Below, one piece after another: positions 16,170 to 25,722 of a stretch of DNA of 64,000 nucleotides. The translations under genes were made by a program, and so were the position numbers. Origin of the DNA: Flavobacterium sp. UBA6721 (GTDB lineage Bacteria > Bacteroidota > Bacteroidia > Flavobacteriales > Flavobacteriaceae); contig DKIJ01000039.1 in NCBI GenBank assembly GCA_002454195.1, positions 8,042 through 72,041 on the forward strand, written 5' to 3'. Numbering within the stretch: the stretch's first letter is position 1; every line of letters starts with the position of its first letter. The notes below the pieces were generated by a model. It was not told the origin of the DNA, ran no database searches, and saw only the letters and a program-made list of their open reading frames with translations.

Positions 16170-17483
16170 ATGGGAATCTTTAAAATTGAAGGAGGAATCC
16201 GTTTAAAAGGAGAAATTACTCCACAAGGTGCTAAAAATGAAGCATTACAAATATTATGTGCTGTACTTTTAACTTCAGAAAAAGTTACAATCAACAACAT
16301 TCCCGATATTATTGACATCAATAAATTAATAACACTTTTAGGAAATTTAGGGGTTAAAATAACTAAAAATGCTCACGGGTCGTATACTTTTCAATCTGAT
16401 GAGGTTAATGTAGGTTATTTAGAAACTGAAGCTTTCAAAAAAGAGGGAGGCGCTTTAAGAGGTTCAATTATGATTGTTGGACCATTATTGGCTCGTTTTG
16501 GAAAAGGGTACATCCCAAAACCAGGAGGTGATAAAATTGGAAGAAGAAGATTAGATACACACTTTGAAGGATTCATCAATTTAGGAGCTAAATTCCGTTA
16601 TAATAGAGAAGACCATTTTTATGGTGTAGAAACTACCGATGGATTAGTAGGAACCGATATGTTATTGGATGAAGCATCTGTAACTGGAACTGCAAATATT
16701 GTTATGGCTGCTGTTTTAGCAAAAGGAAAAACGACTATCTATAACGCTGCTTGTGAGCCTTACTTGCAACAACTTTGTAAGATGTTGAACTCAATGGGAG
16801 CCAAAATTACAGGAGTTGGTTCTAACTTATTAACGATTGAAGGAGTTGAACGTTTAGGTGGTTGTGAGCACCGTATCTTGCCAGATATGATTGAAATTGG
16901 TAGCTGGATTGGTCTTGCAGCAATGACAAGAAGTGAAATTACAATAAAAAATGTAAGCTGGGAAAATTTAGGTTTAATACCAAATACATTTAGAAAATTA
17001 GGTATCACTTTAGAGCGTAGAGGAGATGATATTTACATTCCAACTCATGAAAATGGTTATGAAGTAAAAACAGATATCGATGGATCTATCCTAACTATTG
17101 CCGATGCACCATGGCCAGGATTCACTCCTGATTTATTGAGTATTGTTCTGGTTGTTGCTACACAGGCTAAGGGAGATGTTTTAATCCACCAAAAAATGTT
17201 TGAGAGTAGATTGTTCTTTGTGGATAAATTGATTGATATGGGAGCTAAAATCATGTTGTGTGACCCGCACAGAGCGGTGGTTATTGGGCATAATTTCAAA
17301 TCTACTTTGAAAGCCACTACGATGTCTTCACCAGATATTCGCGCTGGAATTTCATTATTGATTGCTGCACTTTCTGCAAAAGGAACAAGCACCATTCAAA
17401 ACATAGAACAAATCGATCGTGGTTATGAGCGAATTGACGAACGATTAAGAGCTATCGGGGCTAATATTGTTCGTGTAGAATAA
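16170..17483 (+). CDS. murA: UDP-N-acetylglucosamine 1-carboxyvinyltransferase with Asp in place of catalytic Cys
   Basis: A 437-residue EPSP-synthase-fold enzyme for the first committed step of peptidoglycan synthesis (enolpyruvyl transfer to UDP-GlcNAc). GAKNEALQI near the N-terminus, RGSIMIVGPLLARFG and the PGGDKIGRR loop are clear. At the position of E. coli Cys115 this protein has Asp121 (GGD rather than GGC). Such Cys-to-Asp enzymes keep activity but are not alkylated by fosfomycin. The following cation transporter starts 4 nt after the stop codon, so the two form an operon. Confidence 0.96.
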   Translation: MGIFKIEGGIRLKGEITPQGAKNEALQILCAVLLTSEKVTINNIPDIIDINKLITLLGNLGVKITKNAHGSYTFQSDEVNVGYLETEAFKKEGGALRGSIMIVGPLLARFGKGYIPKPGGDKIGRRRLDTHFEGFINLGAKFRYNREDHFYGVETTDGLVGTDMLLDEASVTGTANIVMAAVLAKGKTTIYNAACEPYLQQLCKMLNSMGAKITGVGSNLLTIEGVERLGGCEHRILPDMIEIGSWIGLAAMTRSEITIKNVSWENLGLIPNTFRKLGITLERRGDDIYIPTHENGYEVKTDIDGSILTIADAPWPGFTPDLLSIVLVVATQAKGDVLIHQKMFESRLFFVDKLIDMGAKIMLCDPHRAVVIGHNFKSTLKATTMSSPDIRAGISLLIAALSAKGTSTIQNIEQIDRGYERIDERLRAIGANIVRVE

Positions 17484-17487
17484 AAAT

Positions 17488-18360
17488 ATGAATAAAGAAC
17501 AAAAAGCCGTAGAGGCAACTTACTTTAGTATAATAGGAAATACCTGCTTAGCAATTATAAAAGGCTTAGCAGGTTTTTTTGGCAATTCTTATGCCTTAAT
17601 TGCGGATGCAATTGAATCTACAACCGATATTTTTGCCTCTTTTTTAGTTTTATTTGGAATTAAATACTCCAATCGACCTGCCGATGAAAATCATCCTTAT
17701 GGTCATGGAAGAGCTGAACCATTAATTACTTTTTTAGTCGTTGGTTTTTTAATTACCTCGGCTACTATCATTGCCTATGAAAGTATCGCTAATATTCAAA
17801 CACCGCATGATTTACCAAAATCTTGGACCTTATTTGTTTTAGGAGCTATAATTATTTGGAAAGAATACTCCTTTCAAACTGTGATGAAACGTAGTATAGA
17901 AACTAATAGTTCATCATTAAAAGCAGATGCATGGCATCATCGAAGTGATGCAATTACTTCGGTGGCAGCTTTTTTAGGAATTTCAATTGCCTTAGTTCTG
18001 GGAAAAGGTTATGAATCTGCAGATGATTGGGCTGCCTTATTTGCCTCTGGTTTTATCATTTACAATAGCTTTTTGATTTTCCGTCCTGCTTTAGGCGAAA
18101 TTATGGATGAACATTTGTATGATGATTTAATCGAACATGTTCGTCAAGTTGCTTCTAATGTAGAAGGAATAATAGATACCGAAAAGTGTTTTATTCGAAA
18201 ATCAGGCATGAAATATCATGTAGATTTACACGCAATTGTAAGTGCCGAAATATCCGTAAAAGAAGGGCATCAACTAGCACATATTCTCAAAGATACTTTG
18301 CGAAAAGAAATTCCAGAATTAGGACATGTCTTGATTCATATAGAACCAGATGATGAATAA
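17488..18360 (+). CDS. cation diffusion facilitator family transporter
   Basis: A 290-residue CDF protein that exports divalent metal by proton antiport across the inner membrane. Six membrane segments cover about residues 12-200. Metal-site residues are DAIESTTD in TM2 and DAWHHRSD in TM5; HPYGHGRAE is the conserved loop between TM2 and TM3. A C-terminal cytoplasmic domain (about 208-290) carries HVDLHAIV and HVLIHIEP. The TM5 His/Asp pair fits Zn, Fe or Co rather than a certain single metal. It is translationally close to murA. Confidence 0.9.
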   Translation: MNKEQKAVEATYFSIIGNTCLAIIKGLAGFFGNSYALIADAIESTTDIFASFLVLFGIKYSNRPADENHPYGHGRAEPLITFLVVGFLITSATIIAYESIANIQTPHDLPKSWTLFVLGAIIIWKEYSFQTVMKRSIETNSSSLKADAWHHRSDAITSVAAFLGISIALVLGKGYESADDWAALFASGFIIYNSFLIFRPALGEIMDEHLYDDLIEHVRQVASNVEGIIDTEKCFIRKSGMKYHVDLHAIVSAEISVKEGHQLAHILKDTLRKEIPELGHVLIHIEPDDE

Positions 18361-18370
18361 TTAAAACACA

Positions 18371-18408
18371 AAAAAGCGAGTTAAAAGTAAAATCTAACTC
18401 GCTTTTTT
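18371..18408. terminator. bidirectional intrinsic terminator
   Basis: AAAAAGCGAGTTA pairs with TAACTCGCTTTTT across a loop of about 11 nt. It separates the forward murA-CDF operon from the convergent aroQ gene. Confidence 0.9.
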
Positions 18409-18422
18409 GTTTTGTGCATCTA

Positions 18423-18836
18423 TTATAAAAAAGATTGAATGGCTAAATCATAGCTTTTTAACCCAAATCCTAAAACAACACCTTTTGCATTTCCAGAAAT
18501 GTAGGATTGATGACGGAAACTCTCTCTTGAAAAAGTATTCGAAATATGCACTTCTACTACTGGGGTTGTAATACCTTTTACCGCATCACCTATACCAACA
18601 GAGGTATGTGTGTAAGCTCCTGCATTTAAAATAATACCATCATACGTAAACCCAAATTCTTGAATTTTGTCGATTAATTCACCTTCAATATTACTTTGGA
18701 AGTAATTGAATTCTATAGAAGGGAATTTTGCTTTCAATTCTTCGAAATACTCTTCAAAAGTTAAACTTCCATAAATTTCAGGTTCGCGTTTTCCTAATAA
18801 GTTAAGGTTAGGACCGTTTATAATGCTAATTTTCAT
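18423..18836 (-). CDS. aroQ: type II 3-dehydroquinate dehydratase
   Basis: A 137-residue enzyme of the shikimate pathway that dehydrates 3-dehydroquinate. The N-terminal INGPNLNLLGKREPEIYG loop holds the catalytic Tyr22. N71 (LNAGAYTHTS) and His97 (VEVHISN) complete the active site. Length is slightly shorter than the usual 145-150 but no motif is missing. Bacterial type II enzymes form dodecamers. It starts at ATG 18836. Confidence 0.95.
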   Translation of the reverse strand: MKISIINGPNLNLLGKREPEIYGSLTFEEYFEELKAKFPSIEFNYFQSNIEGELIDKIQEFGFTYDGIILNAGAYTHTSVGIGDAVKGITTPVVEVHISNTFSRESFRHQSYISGNAKGVVLGFGLKSYDLAIQSFL

Positions 18837-18856
18837 TTTTATCTTTTTTGTAAAAA

Positions 18857-18890
18857 TAAAAAACCGTCCTGAATTATCGGGACGATTTTT
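18857..18890 (-). terminator. intrinsic terminator of the outer-membrane barrel gene
   Basis: CGTCC (18865-18869) pairs with GGACG (18880-18884), extended by flanking A and T runs. On the reverse strand it ends in T residues, between the barrel gene and aroQ. Confidence 0.7.
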
Positions 18891-18910
18891 ATTATATTTT
18901 CTAAGTTTTT

Positions 18911-19465
18911 TTAGAACATGAGTCCTGCTGATAATTGAATTGTAGAATTCTTGATATCGGCATCTTTAGAAGCTTCAGTCAATCCAAGTCCGTATCGAGC
19001 CTGAACAAATATACTTTTTGTGATATTTAAACCTAAACCTCCTACTACACCAAATTCAAAAGTTTCAGGATTTTCCAGATTTACATTTTTTCTGTCACTC
19101 AATAAAAATGAAGCCTGAGGGCCTAATTCCAGACTTAAACTTTTGCTTAAACCAATTTTTGCTACAACTGGAATAGAAAGATAACCTAATTCGTTTTTAA
19201 ATTCCTCAACGGCATTTTTATAAGTTGCTCCTTGAGTAGAATATAAAAGTTCAGGCTGGATTGCAAAACCGTCAAACAGTTTAACTTCAGCTACTAAACC
19301 AGCGTGATAGCTTGTAATTGATTCTTTGCTTTCGAAAGCTGGAGGTGTATCTCCGTTTTGGTTTGCAAAGTTAGCTCCTCCTTTGATACCAAAACGTATT
19401 GATTGCGCTTGTACAACTGTTGTAATGCTAAATAGCATTATTGCAACTAAGATTATTTTTTTCAT
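18911..19465 (-). CDS. outer-membrane beta-barrel (porin-family) protein
   Basis: A 184-residue protein with a Sec signal peptide of about 20 residues (ending VVQAQS). The rest alternates polar and hydrophobic residues as in eight-stranded barrels of the PF13568 type: SIRFGIKGGANFANQNG, ITSYHAGLVAEVKLF, IQPELLYSTQGA, LGYLSIPVVAKIG, LELGPQASFLL and a last strand IQLSAGLMF ending in Phe, as expected for outer-membrane insertion. No substrate can be named. Monocistronic. Confidence 0.82.
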   Translation of the reverse strand: MKKIILVAIMLFSITTVVQAQSIRFGIKGGANFANQNGDTPPAFESKESITSYHAGLVAEVKLFDGFAIQPELLYSTQGATYKNAVEEFKNELGYLSIPVVAKIGLSKSLSLELGPQASFLLSDRKNVNLENPETFEFGVVGGLGLNITKSIFVQARYGLGLTEASKDADIKNSTIQLSAGLMF

Positions 19466-19805
19466 GGTGTTAAAAGTTTAAATTTAATTATAGATTTGAG
19501 TACGCAAGTTATAACTTCTATTGTTTAAAAATATTATATAATTCAGCGGTATTGTTTTATTTTTTTTATTTTTCAAATATATTAGCGATTATTTTGTAGG
19601 TAAAAACGTTAATTTTGTTTTAATGCTGTTTTTTTGAAAAATCACTATATTAGGTGATATTTCAATTTGTAAGTTATTGATATATTGACTTTTATTTTTG
19701 TGGTTAAGCTCTTTTTTTGTTGTTTTTATTCGCTTCTATATTTTTGAAATTTTTAACTTATAGTAATTCTATTACTTTTGGGGAAATTTTAACAAAGTTA
19801 ATAAG
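19466..19805. other. AT-rich divergent intergenic region
   Basis: 340 nt between the reverse-strand barrel gene and the forward-strand broken barrel gene. It must hold both promoters, but no clear TTG-N19-TAnnTTTG is seen. It is very T-rich with no coding potential. Confidence 0.45.
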
Positions 19806-20399
19806 ATGAAAAAAAATATTTTAACAGCAATTGCTGCATTTGCTCTATGAAATGTTTATTCTCAAGAACAAGGAAAATTTAGAGTTGGTTTGGATTTAGG
19901 TTATACTGTTCCATCTAATGGAAGTGGAGGTTTACTTTTTTCTATTGAACCAAAATTTAATATAAAAGACAATATGAATGTTGGTTTGCGTATTGGTGGA
20001 GCTGCAATGATTAGAGATATAGAAACTGAAGGAGAAACTACTAGTGCTAAAATTTCTGCTAATGGTTCGTATGTTGGGACTTATGATTATTATTTTAATG
20101 GTTCAGGGAGTTCATTTGTTCCTTATTTAGGTGGAGGTGTTGGTTATTATTCAATTGCGAATGTTGAATTTGACGATATAGATTCATCTTCTGATGCGAC
20201 TTTAGATGCAAGTGGTAAAATGGGAGGTTTGATCAGAGGTGGTTTTGAATAGGGTAAATTTAGAATGGGATTGGAGTACAATTTCGTTCCTAAATCAGAT
20301 TTACAAAATATGTCTGGTGAAAAAATAGCTAGTGTGTCTAATACTTATTTAGGTATTCATTTAGGTTTTTACCTAGGTGGAGGGAAATGGGGAAGATAG
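19806..20399 (+). pseudogene. outer-membrane beta-barrel gene with two in-frame stops
   Basis: The frame from ATG 19806 to TAG 20397 is 197 codons with no frameshift, but it is cut by TGA at codon 15 (19848-19850, inside the signal peptide) and TAG at 20250-20252. Across the stops it reads as a complete small barrel: signal MKKNILTAIAAFAL, then FRVGLDLGYTV, MNVGLRIGGAAM, FVPYLGGGVGYYSIA, GLIRGGFE, FRMGLEYNFVP and a last strand YLGIHLGFYLGGG. The first stop removes export even if translation restarts. Two point mutations and an otherwise intact frame suggest recent loss. Confidence 0.85.
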
Positions 20400-20422
20400 T
20401 TTTTCAAATTTCAAAATTTCAA

Positions 20423-20447
20423 ACCTCTCTTTTGAGAGGTTTTTTTA
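20423..20447 (+). terminator. intrinsic terminator after the broken barrel gene
   Basis: ACCTCTC, short loop, GAGAGGT followed by seven T, 25 nt past the end of the broken gene. Confidence 0.85.
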
Positions 20448-20474
20448 TATCTATAAAAGTCGTTTATTTGTGGG

Positions 20475-21377
20475 ATGAACTGGAATTTCTATATTAAAAG
20501 CTATCAATCGTATCTCAAAATTGAACGTGGTTTGTCAAAGAATACAGTGGCAAATTATTCTTTTGATATTGAGCGTTTGTGTTTGTTTCTTGATACGAAC
20601 CAAATAGAAGTTTCGCCATTGCAAATTAAAGAAGAAACAATTCAACAGTTTGTTTATGCTATTTCCAGTCAGGTAAATGCACGCTCTCAGGCGCGAATTA
20701 TTTCTGGATTAAAAAGTTTTTTTAGTTATTTAATTTTTGAAGATTATCGGTCAGATAATCCAATGGAGTTGATTGAGTCACCAAAAACTACTCGAAAATT
20801 ACCAGATACTTTATCACTGGAAGAAATCGACGCTTTAATTGCCGCTATCGATTTGTCTTCTAAAGAAGGAGAACGTAATAGAGCTATGCTTGAAACTTTA
20901 TATGGTTGTGGACTTAGAGTATCTGAATTGGTTTCGTTAAAAATATCCGATTTGTTTTTTGATGAAGGATTTATCAAGATTACCGGTAAAGGAAATAAGG
21001 AACGGTTTGTGCCTATCGCCAATTTGACTAAAAAATATATCCAGATTTATAAAGATTCAGTTAGACCTGAAATCCCTTTTAAAAAAGAATTTAGTGATAC
21101 TTTGTTTTTAAATAGAAGAGGGGGACAATTGACGCGAGCAATGGTTTTTACTGTTATCAATAATCTGGCTACTCGAATAGGTTTAAAAAAGAAAATTAGT
21201 CCGCATACTTTCAGGCATTCGTTCGCTACTCATTTGTTAGAAAATGGCGCCGATTTAAGGTCGATTCAATTGATGTTAGGACACGAATCAATTACAACAA
21301 CAGAAATCTATTTGCACTTAGACAGGAAGTTTTTGACTGATGTTTTGGAGAATTTTCATCCTAGAAAGAAAATGTAA
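20475..21377 (+). CDS. xerD: tyrosine recombinase XerD
   Basis: A 300-residue tyrosine recombinase that resolves chromosome dimers at dif with XerC, or acts alone in some Bacteroidetes. The SAM-like N-terminal domain (about 1-90) starts YQSYLKIERGLSKNT. The catalytic set is complete: R148 (CGLRVSEL), K172 (GKGNKER), H244 and R247 (HTFRHSFATH), H270 (LGHESITTT) and Y279 (EIYLH). Length is typical of XerC/D rather than an integrase. A bidirectional terminator follows. Confidence 0.93.
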   Translation: MNWNFYIKSYQSYLKIERGLSKNTVANYSFDIERLCLFLDTNQIEVSPLQIKEETIQQFVYAISSQVNARSQARIISGLKSFFSYLIFEDYRSDNPMELIESPKTTRKLPDTLSLEEIDALIAAIDLSSKEGERNRAMLETLYGCGLRVSELVSLKISDLFFDEGFIKITGKGNKERFVPIANLTKKYIQIYKDSVRPEIPFKKEFSDTLFLNRRGGQLTRAMVFTVINNLATRIGLKKKISPHTFRHSFATHLLENGADLRSIQLMLGHESITTTEIYLHLDRKFLTDVLENFHPRKKM

Positions 21378-21410
21378 TTACATTCCAATGATGAAAATTA
21401 ACAGTCAATA

Positions 21411-21455
21411 AAAAACTCCAAATCCCAATTATAATTGTTGGAATTTGGAGTTTTT
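21411..21455. terminator. bidirectional intrinsic terminator
   Basis: AAAAACTCCAAATCC is repeated inverted as GGAATTTGGAGTTTTT around an AT-rich loop. It separates xerD from the convergent rny gene. Confidence 0.85.
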
Positions 21456-21473
21456 AAAATTAAAATTTTAATC

Positions 21474-23036
21474 TTATTTAGCAATATTTACTGCTCTTGT
21501 TTCTCTAATAACCGTTACTTTAACCTGACCTGGATAAGTCATTTCTGTTTGGATTTTTTGTGAGATTTCAAAAGATAAAGTAGCAGCGTTATCATCTGAA
21601 ACTTTTTCACTTTCTACGATAACACGTAATTCTCTACCTGCTTGAATAGCATAAGCGTTTTTAACCCCTGAGAATCCGTAAGCTACATCTTCAAGATCTT
21701 TTAAACGTTGGATGTAAGAATCTAAAACTTGTCTTCTTGCGCCTGGTCTTGCACCCGAAATAGCATCACATACTTGGATAATTGGAGATAATAATGATTT
21801 CATTTCAATTTCATCGTGGTGTGCACCAATGGCGTTGCAAACTTCTTCTTTCTCACCGTATTTTTCAGCCCATTGCATACCTAATAAAGCGTGAGGTAAA
21901 TCACTTTCAGTATCTGGTACTTTTCCTATATCGTGTAATAGACCTGCTCTTTTAGCTAGTTTAACATTTAATCCTAATTCAGCAGCCATCAATCCGCAAA
22001 GTTTAGAAACTTCACGTGAGTGTTGTAGTAAGTTTTGACCATAAGAAGAACGGTATTTCATACGTCCTACTACTTTGATTAATTCTGGGTGTAAACCGTG
22101 AATGCCTAAGTCGATTACGGTACGTTTACCTACTTCAATAATTTCGTCATCAATTTGTTTTGCCGTTTTAGCAACTACTTCTTCGATACGAGCCGGGTGA
22201 ATACGTCCATCGGTTACTAATTTGTGCAAAGACAAACGAGCAATTTCTCTACGAACTGGATCAAAACAAGAAAGGATAATAGCTTCTGGAGTATCGTCAA
22301 CAATGATTTCTACACCAGTAGCCGCTTCTAAAGCTCTAATATTTCTACCTTCACGACCAATAATTCTACCCTTAACATCATCCGATTCAATATTGAATAC
22401 TGATACACAATTTTCTACAGCTTCTTCTGTTCCTACACGTTGAATTGTGTTGATGATGATTTTCTTAGCCTCTTGTTGTGCAGTTAATTTAGCCTCTTCT
22501 ATAGTGTCTTGGATATGCGACATTGCTTTAGTCTTAGCTTCTGCTTTTAATCCTTCTACTAATTGCTCTTTAGCTTCTTCGGCAGACAATCCAGAGATAA
22601 GCTCTAATTGTTGCAATTGACTTTTGTGAAGTTTATCAACTTCGGCTTGTTTTTTATCTAAATGCTCCACTTTTGCCTGTAATTCGGCTGTTTTTCTTTC
22701 AAAATCGTCGTTGATTTTCTTTGCTTTAGATAATTCATTAGAAATTTGAGATTCTTTGTCTCTTGTTCTTTTTTCTACTTCAGCCACTTTTTTATCACGA
22801 GCAAGAATTACTTGTTCGTGTTCAGCTTTTAATTCGATAAACTTTTCTTTGGCTTGAAGAATTTTGTCTTTTTTTATGTTTTCAGCTTCAAGATTAGCAT
22901 CTTTTAAGATAGAAGCGGCTTCTTTTTTAGCGTTTTTGATAAGGTTAGAGATGTTGCTCTTTTCTATGAATTTAGCGATGCTAAAGCCGACTGCAATACC
23001 TATAATTCCCGAAATAATAATCGTTAATATGTCCAT
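21474..23036 (-). CDS. rny: ribonuclease Y
   Basis: A 520-residue membrane-anchored endoribonuclease that initiates mRNA decay. Residues about 4-22 form the N-terminal membrane anchor. A long coiled coil rich in K and E runs to about residue 185. The KH domain contains [15 protein letters not shown], and the HD domain has GLLHDIGK and [10 protein letters not shown] with the metal-binding His-Asp pairs. The terminal [11 protein letters not shown] segment is typical. It lies downstream of zapA and the 6S RNA on the same strand. Confidence 0.96.
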   Translation of the reverse strand: MDILTIIISGIIGIAVGFSIAKFIEKSNISNLIKNAKKEAASILKDANLEAENIKKDKILQAKEKFIELKAEHEQVILARDKKVAEVEKRTRDKESQISNELSKAKKINDDFERKTAELQAKVEHLDKKQAEVDKLHKSQLQQLELISGLSAEEAKEQLVEGLKAEAKTKAMSHIQDTIEEAKLTAQQEAKKIIINTIQRVGTEEAVENCVSVFNIESDDVKGRIIGREGRNIRALEAATGVEIIVDDTPEAIILSCFDPVRREIARLSLHKLVTDGRIHPARIEEVVAKTAKQIDDEIIEVGKRTVIDLGIHGLHPELIKVVGRMKYRSSYGQNLLQHSREVSKLCGLMAAELGLNVKLAKRAGLLHDIGKVPDTESDLPHALLGMQWAEKYGEKEEVCNAIGAHHDEIEMKSLLSPIIQVCDAISGARPGARRQVLDSYIQRLKDLEDVAYGFSGVKNAYAIQAGRELRVIVESEKVSDDNAATLSFEISQKIQTEMTYPGQVKVTVIRETRAVNIAK

Positions 23037-23063
23037 GTTTGTTTAAAAATTTATATATAAAAA

Positions 23064-23222
23064 AAGCCTACATTAAGTTGTTTGTATAAACTCGTAAAGA
23101 CAAGTTTTGAGCTAACTCACTGTTCAAGCTTCCAAACTGAATTGGCTTGCTATAGTAGCGATGATTTGCTCATTTTAATTTGTTAGTGTTGAGTTTACCA
23201 AATAATTAACTAATGTAGGCAG
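23064..23222 (-). ncRNA. ssrS: 6S RNA (flavobacterial type)
   Basis: The 5' end GCCTACATTA (reverse strand, from 23220) pairs with the 3' end TAATGTAGGC (to 23066), closing a long, mostly paired hairpin of about 155 nt with a central AT-rich bubble. The 3' arm runs directly into a T-tract, giving a terminator. 6S RNA mimics an open promoter and binds RNA polymerase. It sits between zapA and rny, the usual place in Flavobacterium, and next to zapA as in E. coli. Exact ends are estimated. Confidence 0.8.
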
Positions 23223-23252
23223 TATCTTAGTTGTTTAAAAGAACGTATATTT

Positions 23253-23540
23253 TTAGAGATTTTCGTCTAAAAAAGCATTAATTTTTTGAATTCTATCAAT
23301 GGTTTCATCTGCACTGATAGCATTGTCAATTTGTTTTTGTTCCACTTGCGATGCAAACTGCAAAGCACACATGGCTAAAACATCTTGCTTGTCGCGAACC
23401 GCATAATTTTCTTCAAATTGCTTAATCATACTATCAATTTTCTTCGAAGCACTTCTAAGTCCTTCTTCTTGACTAGGATCCACAGTCAATGGATACACAC
23501 GGTCTGCAATTGATATTTTAATTTTAAGCTTTTCGTCCAT
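23253..23540 (-). CDS. zapA: cell division protein ZapA
   Basis: A 95-residue protein that bundles FtsZ filaments at midcell. The N-terminal globular part has the family pattern KIKISIADRVYPLTVDPSQEE, followed by LRSASKKIDSMI and a C-terminal coiled-coil helix. It starts at ATG 23540, 8 nt after the upstream coiled-coil gene, so the two are an operon, with 6S RNA next on the same strand. Confidence 0.9.
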   Translation of the reverse strand: MDEKLKIKISIADRVYPLTVDPSQEEGLRSASKKIDSMIKQFEENYAVRDKQDVLAMCALQFASQVEQKQIDNAISADETIDRIQKINAFLDENL

Positions 23541-23548
23541 TGTTTATA

Positions 23549-23839
23549 CTAATCTGATAACTGCGCTATACAGTAATCAATTTCACGAATTAATGAATTT
23601 ATTTTAAGCTTTGTATCTCTTTTATTTTCTTCGCTGCCGAGTAATGAATTGGCTATTTTAAGTGTTTCATACTGTGCTTTTAAAGCTTCTATCTCTTGAG
23701 ATTGATTTTGTATGATTTGTGCAGCTTTATTTAATTCGATAGTTAAATCTTGATTGTTTTTTTCTAAATTTCTTAGCTTTAGAATCAGTTTTTCAACTTT
23801 ACTTTCAAGAGTATCAATTATTTCTACAATTACACTCAT
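23549..23839 (-). CDS. small coiled-coil protein, ZapB-like
   Basis: A 96-residue protein that is almost entirely coiled coil: heptads run through LESKVEKLILKLRNLEKNN and IIQNQSQEIEALKAQYETLK, then a short tail INSLIREIDYCIAQLSD. It is the first gene of the operon with zapA, 8 nt upstream. Its size, position and coiled coil suggest a divisome partner similar to ZapB, but similarity to ZapB itself could be generic. Confidence 0.65.
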   Translation of the reverse strand: MSVIVEIIDTLESKVEKLILKLRNLEKNNQDLTIELNKAAQIIQNQSQEIEALKAQYETLKIANSLLGSEENKRDTKLKINSLIREIDYCIAQLSD

Positions 23840-24016
23840 TATTAATCCTAATCATTACTTAATATTACAAATTTAGTATTAGTTTTTATTATTACAATAT
23901 TTTATCGGTTTTTTTATTATAAAATAATCAATATGTTGTACTGTAATTGGTTACAAAAAAAAGTTATTTATAAAGCATTCCAAATTAGTTTTTTTATCTT
24001 AGCAAAAACGTTACGC

Positions 24017-25711
24017 ATGAGATTTTTTTTATTTTTCCTATTGATTTCTAGAGTAGTTATTGCTCAAAACACTTATCCACAAGACTATTTTCAAGCACCA
24101 TTGGATATTCCGATGCAGTTATCCGGTAATTTTGGTGAATTAAGACCAAATCATTTTCATGCGGGTTTTGATTTTAAAACCTTACAACGAGAAGGTCTAG
24201 AAGTTCGTGCTGCTGCTGATGGTTATATTTCGAGAATTAAGATTTCGACTTTTGGAAACGGTAAGGCGATTTATATTAATCATCCTAATGGAATTACAAC
24301 CGTTTATTGTCATTTGCAAAAAGCCTCAGGTGAAATAGAAGAATTTATAAAAAAAGCACATTATAGAGAACAGGCTTTTGAAATTGAACTTTTTCCAAAA
24401 GACAATGAGTTGGAGGTGAAAAAAGGACAAATAATCGCGCTTTCTGGAAATTCTGGTTCTTCAGAAGGCCCTCATTTACATTTTGAATTTAGAGATACTA
24501 AAACAGAAAAAGTCATTAATCCCCTGTTTTTTGGGTTTGATAAAAATTTTAAAGACACAAAAAAACCTGTTGTTTCAGCTGTTTATGTCTATCCATTGAA
24601 TGGTACGACTGTTAATAAATCAAAAAGAGCTTTGCCTTTGAATCTTAGATTGCAAGCCGATGGAACCTATTTAGCTAATAAAGTTTTAGCAAATGGACCA
24701 CTTGGTTTTGGAGTTTCTGCTGTGGATTACGATAATGTTTCAATGAATAGAAATGGAGTGTATAAAGTACAATCCTATTTGAATGGTAAAGCAAGTTTTG
24801 GTTATCAATTTGATACCTATTCTTTTGATGAAATGCGCTATGTTAATACGCTTATTGATTATGAGCGCTATAAAAAATCTTCTCAAAGAATCCAAAAACT
24901 GTTTATGCAATCTCCTTATGATTTGAGTATCATTAAAATGGATTCCGATTATGGGATAATAAAATTACAACCTAATTTGAATTTGACTTATCGAATTGAA
25001 GTCGCTGACTATTTTGGAAATACTACAATCATTACTGTTCCAATTGCTTTTGATACTTCAAGTTCCATAATTGAAGGCGAAAAACCGATTGGGAATTATT
25101 TTGTAAAAGCTAAAAAAGACAATATTTTTTCTAAAGATAATATGACAGCCACTTTTTCTGCTGGAACTTTTTATGAAGATTTCACAATGAATTTTGCGGT
25201 AAATGGAAATGTGCTCACCTTACACGATGATACAGTTCCAGTGCATAAAAATTTTGAGATAGCAATTGAAAGCAATCAATATACAGATGAACAAAAAAGC
25301 AAAGTGTATATTGCTAGCTTAGGTTCGAATGGCAAGTTAGGCTATAATTCAACAAGTGTAAATGCTAATGTGTACACTACGAGAGTTAGAACTCTTGGTA
25401 AATACACACTAGCTATGGATACAACAGTTCCTGTAATAAGTATTGCTAAACCCATAGAAGGCCTTTGGATTAGTAATTTAAAAACAATCCAATTATCTAT
25501 TAGTGATAGTGGATCTGGAATTAAGTCCTACAATGGTTATTTGAATGGGAAATGGATTTTATTTGAATATGATTCTAAAACCAAGAAGATAACGCATTAT
25601 TTCAGTGATGGTATTGTGGCAGAAGGAGCTAATGAGTTGAAAGTGGTAGTTACAGACCAAGTAGGTAATTCCTCTACATTTCAGACTACATTTTATAGAA
25701 GTCAAAAATAA
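24017..25711 (+). CDS. M23 family metallopeptidase (LytM domain)
   Basis: A 564-residue exported protein. ATG 24017 is chosen because it begins a proper signal peptide (MRFFLFFLLISRVVIAQ); an upstream in-frame ATG at 23933 would add 28 residues before it, and a near-consensus -7 box (TATCTTAG) lies between the two. The LytM domain follows at once: HFHAGFD (H48, D52) and HLHFEF, the two zinc motifs of M23 endopeptidases. The remaining C-terminal 400 residues are beta-rich with no known catalytic motif. It likely cuts peptidoglycan crosslinks. The TonB receptor gene follows after 11 nt. Confidence 0.88.
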   Translation: MRFFLFFLLISRVVIAQNTYPQDYFQAPLDIPMQLSGNFGELRPNHFHAGFDFKTLQREGLEVRAAADGYISRIKISTFGNGKAIYINHPNGITTVYCHLQKASGEIEEFIKKAHYREQAFEIELFPKDNELEVKKGQIIALSGNSGSSEGPHLHFEFRDTKTEKVINPLFFGFDKNFKDTKKPVVSAVYVYPLNGTTVNKSKRALPLNLRLQADGTYLANKVLANGPLGFGVSAVDYDNVSMNRNGVYKVQSYLNGKASFGYQFDTYSFDEMRYVNTLIDYERYKKSSQRIQKLFMQSPYDLSIIKMDSDYGIIKLQPNLNLTYRIEVADYFGNTTIITVPIAFDTSSSIIEGEKPIGNYFVKAKKDNIFSKDNMTATFSAGTFYEDFTMNFAVNGNVLTLHDDTVPVHKNFEIAIESNQYTDEQKSKVYIASLGSNGKLGYNSTSVNANVYTTRVRTLGKYTLAMDTTVPVISIAKPIEGLWISNLKTIQLSISDSGSGIKSYNGYLNGKWILFEYDSKTKKITHYFSDGIVAEGANELKVVVTDQVGNSSTFQTTFYRSQK

Positions 25712-25722
25712 TTAGATAACAA

